Assembly: GCF_019458025.1 (NCBI RefSeq)
Contig: NZ_JAHZUY010000001.1
Span: forward strand, 62,001 to 126,000
DNA: 64,000 bases
Origin: Caldovatus aquaticus
Lineage (GTDB): Bacteria > Pseudomonadota > Alphaproteobacteria > Acetobacterales > Acetobacteraceae
Reading direction: 5' to 3'
The translations under genes were made by a program, and so were the position numbers. Positions 34,436 to 43,056 of the stretch are shown piece after piece; the first letter of the stretch is position 1; each line of letters opens with the position of its first letter. The notes beneath the pieces were generated by a model. That model worked only from the letters and a program-made list of their open reading frames with translations. It searched no databases and was not told the origin of the DNA.

Positions 34436-34990
34436 CTACAGCTTCGGCAGCGCCACGCCGCGCTGGCGCATGTACTTGCCCTGCCGGTCGGCGTAGCTGA
34501 CGTCGGGCGGCGCCTCGCCCTTGAGGAAGAGGAACTGGCAGATCCCCTCGTTGGCGTAGATGCGCGCGGGCAGCGGCGTGGTGTTGCTGATCTCGATCGT
34601 CACCTGCCCCTCCCATTCCGGCTCGAGCGGGGTGACGTTCACGATGATGCCGCAGCGCGCGTAGGTGGACTTGCCGAGGCAGATCACCAGCACGTCGCGC
34701 GGGATGCGGAAGTACTCGACCGTGTGGGCGAGGGCGAAGGAGTTGGGGGGGACGATGCAGACCGGGCCGGTGCGGGTGACGAAGCCCTTCTCCGAGAAGG
34801 CCTTCGGGTCCACCACCGCGTTGTCCACGTTGGTGAAGATCTTGAACTCGTCGGCGACGCGGGCGTCGTAGCCGTAGGAGGAGAGCCCGTAGGAGATCAC
34901 CCCCTCGCGCCGCTGGCTCTCGACGAAGGGCTCGATCATGCCGTGCTCGGCCGCCATGCGGCGGATCCAGTGGTCGGGCATGATCGGCAT
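34436..34990 (-). CDS. dcd: dCTP deaminase
   Basis: The 184-residue enzyme deaminates dCTP to dUTP for thymidylate synthesis. Motifs are [20 protein letters not shown] near residue 30, [12 protein letters not shown] near 60, and [20 protein letters not shown] near 105. [20 protein letters not shown] carries the catalytic Glu near 128, and [13 protein letters not shown] follows. Length and C-terminus match proteobacterial Dcd. It heads the dcd-murA-hisG-hisD cluster. Confidence 0.97.
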   Translation of the reverse strand: MPIMPDHWIRRMAAEHGMIEPFVESQRREGVISYGLSSYGYDARVADEFKIFTNVDNAVVDPKAFSEKGFVTRTGPVCIVPPNSFALAHTVEYFRIPRDVLVICLGKSTYARCGIIVNVTPLEPEWEGQVTIEISNTTPLPARIYANEGICQFLFLKGEAPPDVSYADRQGKYMRQRGVALPKL

Positions 34991-35128
34991 GGGCGGGGCG
35001 GGCCTTCGGCGTGATGGGCGGCGGCGGAGCGGCGGGCGGCCGGCAGGACCGGGGCGCGCCCGGTCCGGGGCCCGGAGCGATAGCGCGGCGGGGGCGGGGG
35101 CGGCAACCGCGGCGGATGGGCGGCGGAG

Positions 35129-35344
35129 CTAGGACCCGCGCTCCCCGGGCGGCTCCGACGGCGCGGGGGCAGGGGCGGTCCGCTGCGCCGCCTCCCGCGC
35201 CCGCGCCTGGGCCTTGCGGCGGCGCAGATTCTCGCGCAGGGCCGCGGCGAGCCGGTCGGCGCGCGGGGGCGCCAACGGCTTAGGCCGGCCGGTCGCGGCG
35301 GCGCCGGGCCGGCGCGGCGGCGGGTCGTCCTGGGGCGGAGTCAT
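35129..35344 (-). CDS. small basic hypothetical protein
   Basis: This 71-residue product starts MTPPQDDPPPRRPGAAATGR and carries a conserved-looking core KPLAPPRADRLAAALRENLR, then RRKAQARAREAAQ, which is helical and strongly basic. Similar short proteins are common near murA/dcd or tRNA genes in Rhodospirillales, where they have no assigned function. The ATG at 35344 was chosen over 35383 because the latter would add an unrelated leader. The very high Arg/Ala/Pro content weakens confidence that it is translated. Confidence 0.5.
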   Translation of the reverse strand: MTPPQDDPPPRRPGAAATGRPKPLAPPRADRLAAALRENLRRRKAQARAREAAQRTAPAPAPSEPPGERGS

Positions 35345-35450
35345 GGCGGGGCGGACCGTGGCAAGGCGGGGCGGCCGTGGCAAGCCGGGGGTTGCAGGGC
35401 CAGGGACCAGGGGCTAGGTAGCGCCCCTCGCGGGCCCTGCACGCCACGGC

Positions 35451-35525
<75 letters not shown>

Positions 35526-35928
35526 CGAAAATCCCTGCATTTCCGGCGCTTTCGGCCCCTCCCTCCCCCGCCGCATGAGGCCGTGAGAGGCAGAACGGGG
35601 CAGGACCGGGAACGCCGGGGTGGTGCAACGACGGTGCAGCCCGGGCGCCCGCCCTTCGCCATGCATCCGGCCCCTGCGCGCGACCGCCCCGCTCTGGACA
35701 GCCGGGGGCATGGCCTCCATCGCCATCCCCGACGCAGACGCCCGCACCGCCTGCCCCGCGCGCGGCACCTCCCGGTCGTGCCGTCCGGCGCAGACCGAGC
35801 CCACGGGCGAAGACGGCGGGGAAGCGGTTCGGCCCTCCCGCCCCCGCCGCCCGGGAGAAGCCCGGCCGGCTCCGCGAGGAGCGGCCCCGTGCAGGGCGAA
35901 GCGCCGGCGCCTCTCCCGCGCTTCCTGC
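35526..35928. other. 403 bp region between tRNA-Thr and the catabolic operon
   Basis: No gene with a recognisable domain is present. A GGTGCAACGACGGTGCAGCC stretch (two GGTGCA units 12 bases apart) lies near 35621. I looked for a duplicated tRNA 3' end as an integration scar and did not see one in this window. Frames here give only arginine/proline-rich peptides. Confidence 0.4.
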
Positions 35929-37380
35929 TCAGAACGGGTACGGCCGCGGGCCGGTCTGGATCGTGATCCAGCGCAGCTCGGTGAAGGCCTCCACCGCCGC
36001 CTTGCCGCCGAAGCGGCCGTAGCCCGAGGCCTTCATGCCGCCGAAGGGCATCTGCGCCTCGTCATGCACGGTGGGGGCGTTGATGTGGCAGATGCCGCTC
36101 TCGATCCGCCTGGCGACGCCGAGCGCCCGGCCGATGTCCCGCGAGAAGACCGCGGCGGCGAGGCCGTACTCGGTGTCGTTGGCGATGCGGATCGCCTCCT
36201 CGTCGCCGTCCGCCCGGATGACGGCGACGACCGGACCGAAGCTCTCCTCGCCATAGAGGCGCATCGCCGGGGTGACGCGATCGAGGATGGTCGCGGGCAT
36301 GATCGTGCCGTCCGGCAGGCCTCCGCAGGCGAGCACGGCGCCCTTGCCCACCGCGTCCTCGACCAGCGCCTTTACGCGGCCGGCGGCTTCCCGGGAAACC
36401 AGGGAGCCGAGCACGACATTGCCCGCGCGCGGGTCGCCGGAAGGCAGGCTCTTCGCCCGGGCGACGAACTTCTCGAGGAAGGCGTCGGCCACCTTGGCGT
36501 CCACGATGACGCGCTCGGTGGACATGCAGATCTGGCCCTGGTTCATGAAGGCGCCGAAGGTCGCGGCTTTCGCCGCCTCCTCCAGATCGGCGTCGTCCAG
36601 CACGACCAGCGGCGCCTTGCCGCCCAGCTCGAGCAGCACCGGCTTGAGATAGCGCGCCGCCGTCTCGGCGACGATCCGGCCGACGGCGGTTGAGCCGGTG
36701 AAGTTGATGCGCCGCACCGCGCGATGGGCGATCAGCGCCTCCACGACCTTCGCCGCATCGGCGGGCGCATTGGTCACGACGTTGACGACCCCCGGCGGGA
36801 AGCCCGCGTCGCGCATCACCTGGCCGATCATCTGATGCGTGCCCGGGCAGGTCTCGGAGGCCTTCAGGACCACGGTGTTGCCGCAGGCGAGCGGCATGGC
36901 GATCGCGCGCACGCCCAGGATGACGGGGGCGTTCCATGGCGCGATGCCGAGGCAGACCCCGGCCGGCTGGCGGATCGCCATGGCCAGGTTGTTCGCCTTG
37001 TCGGACGGGATCACCTCGCCGGCGATCTGCGTCGTCATCGCGGCCGCCTCGCGCAGCATCCCGGCCGCCAGGCCGACATTGAAGCGGCCCCATTCGCGGG
37101 TGCAGCCCGTCTCCGCCATCATCAGCCCGCAGAAATCCGCCGCGCGCTGCTGCAGCAGCTCGGCGGCCGCCAGCAGTCTGGCCCGCCGTTCGCCGGGGCC
37201 GGTCTGCGACCAGGCCGGGAAGGCGTCCTGCGCCGCATCGGCTGCGGCGACGGCGTCGCCGCCGGTCGCGGCCGCGGCGCGCGTTGCGATCTCGCCGGTC
37301 ACCGGATCGAGCCGATCGAAGGTGCGGCCGTCGGCGGCACCGATCTCGCGCCCCTGGATCATCAGGTTGACGTGGTTCAT
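35929..37380 (-). CDS. aldehyde dehydrogenase (benzaldehyde/vanillin/salicylaldehyde type), internal start product
   Basis: From the ATG at 37380 the product is a 483-residue NAD(P)-dependent aldehyde dehydrogenase. It has GIAPWNAPVILGVRAIAMPL near residue 138, INFTGSTAVGR near 215 for cofactor binding, and LLELGGKAPLVVLDDADLEE with the general-base Glu. FMNQGQICMSTERVIVD carries the catalytic Cys. NQGQICMSTER is characteristic of the vanillin/benzaldehyde/salicylaldehyde branch, which suggests an aromatic aldehyde substrate. Its own ribosome site makes an independent protein plausible even though it is also the C-terminal half of the LivF fusion. It pairs logically with the thiamine-diphosphate decarboxylase at the head of the operon. 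Confidence 0.8.
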   Translation of the reverse strand: MNHVNLMIQGREIGAADGRTFDRLDPVTGEIATRAAAATGGDAVAAADAAQDAFPAWSQTGPGERRARLLAAAELLQQRAADFCGLMMAETGCTREWGRFNVGLAAGMLREAAAMTTQIAGEVIPSDKANNLAMAIRQPAGVCLGIAPWNAPVILGVRAIAMPLACGNTVVLKASETCPGTHQMIGQVMRDAGFPPGVVNVVTNAPADAAKVVEALIAHRAVRRINFTGSTAVGRIVAETAARYLKPVLLELGGKAPLVVLDDADLEEAAKAATFGAFMNQGQICMSTERVIVDAKVADAFLEKFVARAKSLPSGDPRAGNVVLGSLVSREAAGRVKALVEDAVGKGAVLACGGLPDGTIMPATILDRVTPAMRLYGEESFGPVVAVIRADGDEEAIRIANDTEYGLAAAVFSRDIGRALGVARRIESGICHINAPTVHDEAQMPFGGMKASGYGRFGGKAAVEAFTELRWITIQTGPRPYPF

Positions 37381-38157
37381 GGTTCGCTCCCGAGGGGTGG
37401 AGGGGACCGGCAGCGTCGGCGCCGTGGATCCGCCCATGCCGGCGATCGCGTGCCCGCCGAGATAGGCGGCGACGACCTTCGGATCGCGCGCCAGGGCGGC
37501 GGCCTCGCCCTGGCCGACGATGCGGCCGTTGGCGAGGAGGTAGGCGCGGTCGGCCAGCTTCAGGCTCTTGCGGGCGTTCTGCTCGACGATCAGGACCGCC
37601 GTTCCGCGCGCCTTGATCGCGGCCAGGGTCCGGAAGAGCTCGGCGGCCATCAGCGGGGAGAGGCCGAGCGACGGCTCGTCCAGCATCAGCAGGTCGGGGC
37701 GGGACATGAGCGCCCGGCCGATGGCGACCATCTGCTGCTCGCCGCCGGACATGGTGCGGACCTGCTGGCCCAGCCGCTCCCGCAGCCGGGGGAAGAGGGC
37801 GAGGACCTCCTCCAGCGTCGCGCGCTCCTGCGCGCGCGCGCGGCGCGGAAAGGCGCCGAGCTGCAAATTCTCGCGGACGGTCAGGTCCCCGAAGACGCCG
37901 CGGCCTTCCGGCACCAGCGCGATCCCGCGCTCGACGATGTCGTTGGCCGGGCGTCCGGCGAGCGGCACGCCGCCGAAGACGACGGCCGTTCCGCGTCCGA
38001 CCGGCACGAGGCCGGCGATGGCCTTCAGCAGGGTCGTCTTCCCGGCGCCGTTCGCGCCCAGGATGGCCACCGTCTCGGCGCGTCCGACACGGAGGGAGAC
38101 GCCGTCCACGGCCCGGTGCGCGCCGTGGGCCGCGGTCAGGTCGGCGACCTCAAGCAT
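35929..38157 (-). CDS. LivF-type ABC ATPase fused in frame to aldehyde dehydrogenase (no stop between them)
   Basis: One 742-codon frame encodes two complete proteins. Residues 1-240 are a high-affinity branched-chain amino acid-type ATPase (LivF): GANGAGKTT at 34-42, Q-loop region ALVPEGRGVFGDLT, signature TMSGGEQQM and Walker B LLMLDEPSLGLS. Residues 260-742 are an aldehyde dehydrogenase. The join is a 20-residue Gly/Pro/Thr linker in place of the usual LivF stop. A good ribosome site (GGGAGCGAACC) lies just before the internal ATG at 37380, so separate translation of the dehydrogenase is also likely. The start overlaps livG by 8 bases. It is the last gene of the operon behind the decarboxylase. 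Confidence 0.75.
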   Translation of the reverse strand: MLEVADLTAAHGAHRAVDGVSLRVGRAETVAILGANGAGKTTLLKAIAGLVPVGRGTAVVFGGVPLAGRPANDIVERGIALVPEGRGVFGDLTVRENLQLGAFPRRARAQERATLEEVLALFPRLRERLGQQVRTMSGGEQQMVAIGRALMSRPDLLMLDEPSLGLSPLMAAELFRTLAAIKARGTAVLIVEQNARKSLKLADRAYLLANGRIVGQGEAAALARDPKVVAAYLGGHAIAGMGGSTAPTLPVPSTPRERTMNHVNLMIQGREIGAADGRTFDRLDPVTGEIATRAAAATGGDAVAAADAAQDAFPAWSQTGPGERRARLLAAAELLQQRAADFCGLMMAETGCTREWGRFNVGLAAGMLREAAAMTTQIAGEVIPSDKANNLAMAIRQPAGVCLGIAPWNAPVILGVRAIAMPLACGNTVVLKASETCPGTHQMIGQVMRDAGFPPGVVNVVTNAPADAAKVVEALIAHRAVRRINFTGSTAVGRIVAETAARYLKPVLLELGGKAPLVVLDDADLEEAAKAATFGAFMNQGQICMSTERVIVDAKVADAFLEKFVARAKSLPSGDPRAGNVVLGSLVSREAAGRVKALVEDAVGKGAVLACGGLPDGTIMPATILDRVTPAMRLYGEESFGPVVAVIRADGDEEAIRIANDTEYGLAAAVFSRDIGRALGVARRIESGICHINAPTVHDEAQMPFGGMKASGYGRFGGKAAVEAFTELRWITIQTGPRPYPF

Positions 38158-38881
38158 CCCCGTCCTCGCCGAGATAGGCGGCGATCACGGCCGGGTCGGA
38201 GAGCGCCTGCTCCGGCGTGCCCTCCGCAACGGCGCGGCCCGCGTTCATCACCAGGACGCGGGTGCAGAGCGCCCGGATCGCATCCATCACATGCTCGACC
38301 ATGACGATGGTGATGCCGTCCTCCGCCAGCGCCCGAACCAGCGCGATCCCCTGGACGAGCTCGGACGGGTTGAGCCCGGCAAGCCACTCGTCGAGCAGCA
38401 GCAGCCGCGGGCGTGCGGCCAGCGCGCGCGCAAGCTCCACGCGCTTCTGGTCGATGTAGGTCAGGCGAGCGGCCGGATGGTCGGCGCGCCCGGCGAGACC
38501 GACGCGCGACAGCAGCGGCAGCGCGCGCGCCAGCGCCTCGGCGGGCGAGCAGGGGTCGGCTCCGAACATGGCGCCGATCGCCACGTTCTCCGCGATGGTG
38601 AGGGAAGGCATGATGCGGACGAGCTGGAAGGTGCGCGCGATCCCGAGCCGCGTGATGGCATGGGGCGGCAGCCGGTCCAGCCGCCGATCGCCGAACAGGA
38701 TCATCCCCTGATCCGGCTTCAGCGCGCCGGTGATCAGGTCGAGGACGGTGGTCTTGCCCGATCCGTTCGGCCCGACCAGGCCGAGGACGTCGCCCTGCCG
38801 CACGGACGCCGCCATCGCCTCGACCGCGCGCAGGCCGCCGAAGCTCTTGTGCAGGCCGACGATGCGGAGCAGCGGCTGCAC
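38150..38881 (-). CDS. livG: branched-chain amino acid-type ABC transporter ATPase LivG
   Basis: The 243-residue ATPase has Walker A GPNGSGKTT at about 37-45, the long LivG insertion around GIARTFQLVRIMPSLTIAEN, and Walker B LLLLDEWLAGLN. The signature motif is unusual: the expected LSGGQ-like loop reads LTYIDQKRVELARAL, with Ile where the invariant second Gly normally stands. The residue after the catalytic Glu is Trp. Otherwise length and order match LivG. It would pair with the LivF-like domain to power LivH/LivM. It overlaps the livF fusion gene by 8 bases and follows livM closely. Confidence 0.9.
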   Translation of the reverse strand: MQPLLRIVGLHKSFGGLRAVEAMAASVRQGDVLGLVGPNGSGKTTVLDLITGALKPDQGMILFGDRRLDRLPPHAITRLGIARTFQLVRIMPSLTIAENVAIGAMFGADPCSPAEALARALPLLSRVGLAGRADHPAARLTYIDQKRVELARALAARPRLLLLDEWLAGLNPSELVQGIALVRALAEDGITIVMVEHVMDAIRALCTRVLVMNAGRAVAEGTPEQALSDPAVIAAYLGEDGDA

Positions 38882-38887
38882 GGCGCC

Positions 38888-39838
38888 TCACGCTGCCGGA
38901 CGCGGGTGCGTCCGCCGGGCAAGGCGCAGGGCGCCCCGTCCCTGCTCGATCAGCCCGACGACCCCGCGCGGCAGGAGGTAGACCACGCCGAGGAAGACGA
39001 GGCCGAGCAGGACCGAGAAGGCGTTGGGGAAATTGGCCTGCAGCAGCTCGAACAGGACGGCGAGCGGCACCACGCCGAGCAGGGGGCCGAACAGCCGCCC
39101 CGCACCGCCGAGCAGCGCCATGATCAGGACCTGGAAGGACAGGATCGGGTTGAAGGCGATCGCCGGGTCGATGTAGGTCCAGCGCGGCGCCATGATCGCG
39201 CCGACGAGGCTGATCAGGGTGGCCGAGATCGCGAAGACCGCGACCTTCGTGCGGGTCGTGTCCACGCCGCAGTGGCGTGCCGCGATCTCGTCATCGCCGA
39301 TCGCGCGCAAGGCCCAGCCGAGACGCGACCGGCCGATCCACCAGCCGACCAGGAAGACCAGGACGCAGACGGCGAGCAGCAGCCAGTAGATGCCGCGCGG
39401 CGTGACGTCCACGAAGACGAAGCGCCCGACGGTGCCGCCGAGCCTGGCTTCGGCATAGGTGACGAGCTGGCGGATCAGCTCGGCCAGGCCGAAGGTGAAG
39501 ATCACGAAATACACGCCCGACAGGCGCAAGGTGGAGAGCCCGACGACGGCGGCCACGACCGCGCCGGCGAGGGCGGCAGCGGGATAGACGAGGGGCAGCG
39601 GGAGCGCCTCGCCGAGGAAGGCCGTGGTGTAGGCGCCGATCCCGAAGAAGGCCGCGGTGGCCAGCGAGACGTAGCGCGTCGGCCCGGAAAAGAGCGCCCA
39701 GGCGGTCGCCAGCGCGGCGTACATCAGGACGTTCACCAGCAGCGACTGCCAGAAGGGACCGAGGAGGAGAGGCAGGGGCGCGAGCGCCAGGGCCGCGACG
39801 AGGACCGCGATCGGCACGGCAGGATCGCGGCGCCTCAT
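38888..39838 (-). CDS. livM: branched-chain amino acid-type ABC transporter permease LivM
   Basis: The 316-residue inner-membrane permease has about nine hydrophobic segments. Typical LivM blocks are SLATAAFFGIGAYTTAFLGE near residue 58 and STLRLSGVYFVIFTFGLAEL near 101. The coupling-loop EAA-like region is WALRAIGDDEIAARHCGVDT near 175, and ILSFQVLIMALLGGAGRLFG is near 230. The ATG overlaps the stop of livH (ATGA). An in-frame extension upstream belongs to another frame of livH and was rejected. Together with LivH it forms the channel of the importer, whose ligand is probably an organic acid rather than leucine given the operon. Confidence 0.93.
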   Translation of the reverse strand: MRRRDPAVPIAVLVAALALAPLPLLLGPFWQSLLVNVLMYAALATAWALFSGPTRYVSLATAAFFGIGAYTTAFLGEALPLPLVYPAAALAGAVVAAVVGLSTLRLSGVYFVIFTFGLAELIRQLVTYAEARLGGTVGRFVFVDVTPRGIYWLLLAVCVLVFLVGWWIGRSRLGWALRAIGDDEIAARHCGVDTTRTKVAVFAISATLISLVGAIMAPRWTYIDPAIAFNPILSFQVLIMALLGGAGRLFGPLLGVVPLAVLFELLQANFPNAFSVLLGLVFLGVVYLLPRGVVGLIEQGRGALRLARRTHPRPAA

Positions 39839-40710
39839 CGGCCGGGTTTCCCGAACAGCCCGGTCGGCCGGACCAGCAGGACGGCCAGGAACAAGGCGAA
39901 GTTCACCGCCATGGTCAGGCCGGGATCGAGGAACCCCGTCGCCAGCGCCTCCGCCAGGCCGAGGATCAGCCCCGCCACGAGCGCGCCGAGCGCGTTGCCG
40001 ACCCCGCCCATGATGACGACGATCAGCGCCTTCATGGTGAAGACGACGCCCATCGCGGCGTTGAAGGTGAGGAACATCGAGACGAGCACCCCCGACGCCG
40101 CGACCATGGCCCCGCCGAGGGCGAAGGCGAAGGCGGCATAGGACCGGGCGTCGATGCCGACGAGCGAAGCGGACGAAGGGCTGGCCGCGACGGCGCGGAT
40201 CGCGGTGCCGATCCGCGTGCGCGTCAGCGCGCCGTAGAGCGCGACGGCCAGCGCCGCCGCGATCGCCGCCGCCAACAGCCGGTTCGCCGCGACCGGGGAG
40301 CCGGCGATCCGGATCGGCACGGCGAGGTAGGAATAGGAGAAGTAGGTGCCGCCGAAGAGCAGCAGCAGCACACCCTGCACGATGAAGAGCAATCCGAAGG
40401 TGGCAAGGATCGTGTCCACCTCCAGGGCGGCGGCATCCGGGGCGCGGCGGACCAGGGGTGCCAGCAGCCCCTGGTAGATGAGCCAGTTCGCCAGGAAGGA
40501 CACCGGCATGGCGATGGCGAGCGCCAGGATCGGACTGACGCCCGCCAGCGCGAACAAGGCATAGGCCGCGAAGGAGGCGGCGACGGTGAACTCGCCATAG
40601 GCAAGGTTCATGATCCGCGCGACGCCGTATTGCAGCGTCAGCCCGATGGCGATCAGGGCGTAGATCCCGCCGAGCACCAGGCCGGACAGGACGACGTCGA
40701 TGACGAACAT
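39835..40710 (-). CDS. livH: branched-chain amino acid-type ABC transporter permease LivH
   Basis: The 291-residue polytopic permease starts MFVIDVVLSGLVLGGIYALI, followed by IGLTLQYGVARIMNLAYGEF, the LivH hallmark. TRIGTAIRAVAASPSSASLV near residue 165 is the cytoplasmic coupling loop, and FTMKALIVVIMGGVGNALGA near 225 is also conserved. About eight membrane spans are visible. It lies 30 bases after the receptor gene and overlaps livM by 4 bases. Confidence 0.93.
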   Translation of the reverse strand: MFVIDVVLSGLVLGGIYALIAIGLTLQYGVARIMNLAYGEFTVAASFAAYALFALAGVSPILALAIAMPVSFLANWLIYQGLLAPLVRRAPDAAALEVDTILATFGLLFIVQGVLLLLFGGTYFSYSYLAVPIRIAGSPVAANRLLAAAIAAALAVALYGALTRTRIGTAIRAVAASPSSASLVGIDARSYAAFAFALGGAMVAASGVLVSMFLTFNAAMGVVFTMKALIVVIMGGVGNALGALVAGLILGLAEALATGFLDPGLTMAVNFALFLAVLLVRPTGLFGKPGR

Positions 40711-40740
40711 CGGGCAGGCCGCGCGGATCGGCGACGAGGC

Positions 40741-41961
40741 CTAGGCGGCGCCCCAGGCCGGCTTCGGGAAGCGGATCGGCTGCACGCCGGGGACGCCGGG
40801 CGGGCCGACGGCCACGAACTCGCCGCCCTGCCACTGGCCCACCCACCATTGCCGGACGCGCTGGTTGTTCTCGAGCCTGACGGTGCCGATGACGGTCTCG
40901 AACGTGCCCGATGCGATCGCGCGGATCAGGGCGGGGCGGTCCACGCCGACCTGCGCGATCGCCTGTTCCAGCACCTGCAGCGAGGCGTAGGTGACAGGCG
41001 AGGCCCAGCCGTCGGGCGGGCGGCCGATCACCTGGGTGTGGCGCGCGATGTAGTCGCGGATGGCCGGGCTCTGCGTGTCCACCCCGCCGATCCCCGTCAC
41101 CCCTTCCGCGTTGTTGCCGAAGCGCTGCCGGAACAGGGGGAAGGCCGTTCCCACCGCCGTGTAGAAGACCTTCGGGTTGAAATTCGCGATCCGCGCCTGC
41201 TCGGTGAGCGCGAGGGTGTCGGGCGGATAGGAGAAGGCGATGAAGATCTCCGGGTTCGCGCGGGCGGCTTCGGCGATGATGGGCGACAGGTCCTGGGAGC
41301 CGAGCGGATACTGCCGATCCATCAGGATGCGGAAGCCGGCGCGGTTCAGCGCCGCCCGCCCGGCGTTCATCAGCTCGATGCCGAACTGGTCCTGCACGGA
41401 GACCAGCGCGACCGTGCTGCCGAGGCCGTGCTCCTGCCGCAGCCCCTGCAGCGCCGAGACCAGCGCCTCGGCGGCGGCCGAGGAGCGGCCGAGGAAGAAG
41501 AAGGCGTTCGGCCAGCGCTGCACCAGCTCCGGGATCCGGTCGGTGACTGAGGTCACCGCGAGGTGCGGATAGCCCGCCCGGTTGAGCACCGGGCCGACCG
41601 CCAGGTTGAGCGCCGTTCCCCAGGGCGGCAGCACCAGATCCGCGCGGTCCTGGTTGATGAGCCGGTCCACGTTGCGGACGGCCTCCTCGGACTGGGAACG
41701 GTCGTCATACTCGATCAGCTCGATCGGACGACGCTGGCCATCGGGCAGACGCAAGCCGCCCGCCTCGTTCACCGTGCGGGCCCAGAGCTGGTAGTTCGGC
41801 AGGGTCGTCGTGTTCGCGCCGCCGGCATTCGGCCCGGTCTTCGAGATGGAGTAGCCGATGCGAACGGGCCGCGCCTGCGCGCGCGCCGCGGTGCCGAGGA
41901 CCGCTGCCGTCGCGATGCCGCCGAGCAGGGCGCGGCGGTCCGGCGTGAAACGCGGGGGCAT
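40741..41961 (-). CDS. ABC transporter periplasmic receptor, LivK/amide-urea-like family
   Basis: The 406-residue type I periplasmic binding protein has a twin-arginine-like signal (DRRALLGGIATAAVLGTAARA, cleavage near residue 28). RPVRIGYSISKTGPNAGGAN opens the mature domain. GRPPDGWASPVTYASLQVLE near 320 and a long central part with VALVSVQDQFGIELMNAGRA match LivK-like receptors. No lipobox is present. It delivers its ligand to the LivHMGF complex encoded just downstream. Members of this subfamily with catabolic neighbours often bind aromatic or amide compounds; the ligand here is inferred only from context. Confidence 0.9.
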   Translation of the reverse strand: MPPRFTPDRRALLGGIATAAVLGTAARAQARPVRIGYSISKTGPNAGGANTTTLPNYQLWARTVNEAGGLRLPDGQRRPIELIEYDDRSQSEEAVRNVDRLINQDRADLVLPPWGTALNLAVGPVLNRAGYPHLAVTSVTDRIPELVQRWPNAFFFLGRSSAAAEALVSALQGLRQEHGLGSTVALVSVQDQFGIELMNAGRAALNRAGFRILMDRQYPLGSQDLSPIIAEAARANPEIFIAFSYPPDTLALTEQARIANFNPKVFYTAVGTAFPLFRQRFGNNAEGVTGIGGVDTQSPAIRDYIARHTQVIGRPPDGWASPVTYASLQVLEQAIAQVGVDRPALIRAIASGTFETVIGTVRLENNQRVRQWWVGQWQGGEFVAVGPPGVPGVQPIRFPKPAWGAA

Positions 41962-41995
41962 GTGCCTCGTGACCTCCCTTGGGCGGTGTTGTCGT

Positions 41996-42994
41996 TCAGC
42001 CTTCCTCGATCCGGATGCCGGCCTGGCGGATGATCGGCTCCCACATCTCGGCCTCGGCCCGCATGGCCTGCCCCAGGGCCTCCGGGGTCGAACCCACGGC
42101 GGCCGCGCCGAGCTCGGCCAATCGGCCGGTCACGGCCGGATCGCGCAGGGCCGCCGCCATGTCGCGCGCGATGCGCGCCACGATCTCGGCAGGCGTGCGC
42201 GCGGGGGCGAAGAAGGCGAACCAGGACGCGACGTCGAAGTCCGGAACCGTCTCGGCGATGGGCGGCACATCCGGGATCGCCGCCGCGCGGCTGCGCGTGG
42301 TGACCCCGAGGGCCCGGATGGTGCCGGCCCGGAGATGGGAGGCGGAGACGGTCAGGGTGTCGAACATCACGTCGAGACGGCCCGCGATCAGGTCGTTCAT
42401 CGCCGGCGCCGCGCCGCGATAGGGGACATGGACGAGGTTGACGCCGGTGCGATGCTTGAACAGCTCGCCCGCGAGGTGGATGGAGGTGCCCACACCGGCC
42501 GAACCGAAGGTGAGCCGCCCGGGATTCGCCCGCGCGCGCGCGATGAAGTCCGCCACGCCGCGATCCGGCGAGGTGGCCGGCACGACCATCACATTCGGCA
42601 CGCTGATCGCCAGCGAGACCGGCGCCACGTCCGCCGCCGGATCGAAGGGCATGCGCGCATAGAGGAAGCGGTTCACGGCGATCGATTGCGACGTGATCAG
42701 CAGGGTGTGCCCGTCGGGCTCGGCGCGCGCCACTTCGGCGCCGGCGATGTTGCCGCCGGCCCCGGCGCGGTTCTCGACAACCACCGGCTGCCCCCAGGCC
42801 TGCCGCAAGTGATCGGCCAGCAGGCGGGCGACGATGTCGGCGGCGCCGCCGGGCGGGAACGCCACCACGATGCGCACGGGGCGGGCAGGAAAGGCTTGGG
42901 CGCGACCGGGCGAGACGCGCAGGGCGGCCATCGCCGCCGCCGTGGCCAGCAGGCGGCGGCGTCCGGCCCCTCCGCGCGGCGTCCGAGTGCTCAT
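41996..42994 (-). CDS. Bug/TctC-type substrate-binding protein
   Basis: The 332-residue receptor has an Arg-rich, Tat-like signal (GRRRLLATAAAMAALRVSPG, cleavage after AQA) and the Bug opening FPARPVRIVVAFPPGGAADI. VVENRAGAGGNIAGAE and HVPYRGAAPAMNDLIAGR follow. The ATG at 42994 has GGAGGAGGACGCC in front. A second Met 5 codons upstream lies inside that ribosome site. It sits inside the operon between the decarboxylase and the Liv importer, so two different periplasmic receptors serve one pathway, or Bug acts as a sensor of the substrate. Confidence 0.93.
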   Translation of the reverse strand: MSTRTPRGGAGRRRLLATAAAMAALRVSPGRAQAFPARPVRIVVAFPPGGAADIVARLLADHLRQAWGQPVVVENRAGAGGNIAGAEVARAEPDGHTLLITSQSIAVNRFLYARMPFDPAADVAPVSLAISVPNVMVVPATSPDRGVADFIARARANPGRLTFGSAGVGTSIHLAGELFKHRTGVNLVHVPYRGAAPAMNDLIAGRLDVMFDTLTVSASHLRAGTIRALGVTTRSRAAAIPDVPPIAETVPDFDVASWFAFFAPARTPAEIVARIARDMAAALRDPAVTGRLAELGAAAVGSTPEALGQAMRAEAEMWEPIIRQAGIRIEEG

Positions 42995-43056
42995 GGCGTC
43001 CTCCTCCATCCTTGTCACGCCGCGGGTCGTTGCGCGCCCGGCGGTCGCGTCGTCGT

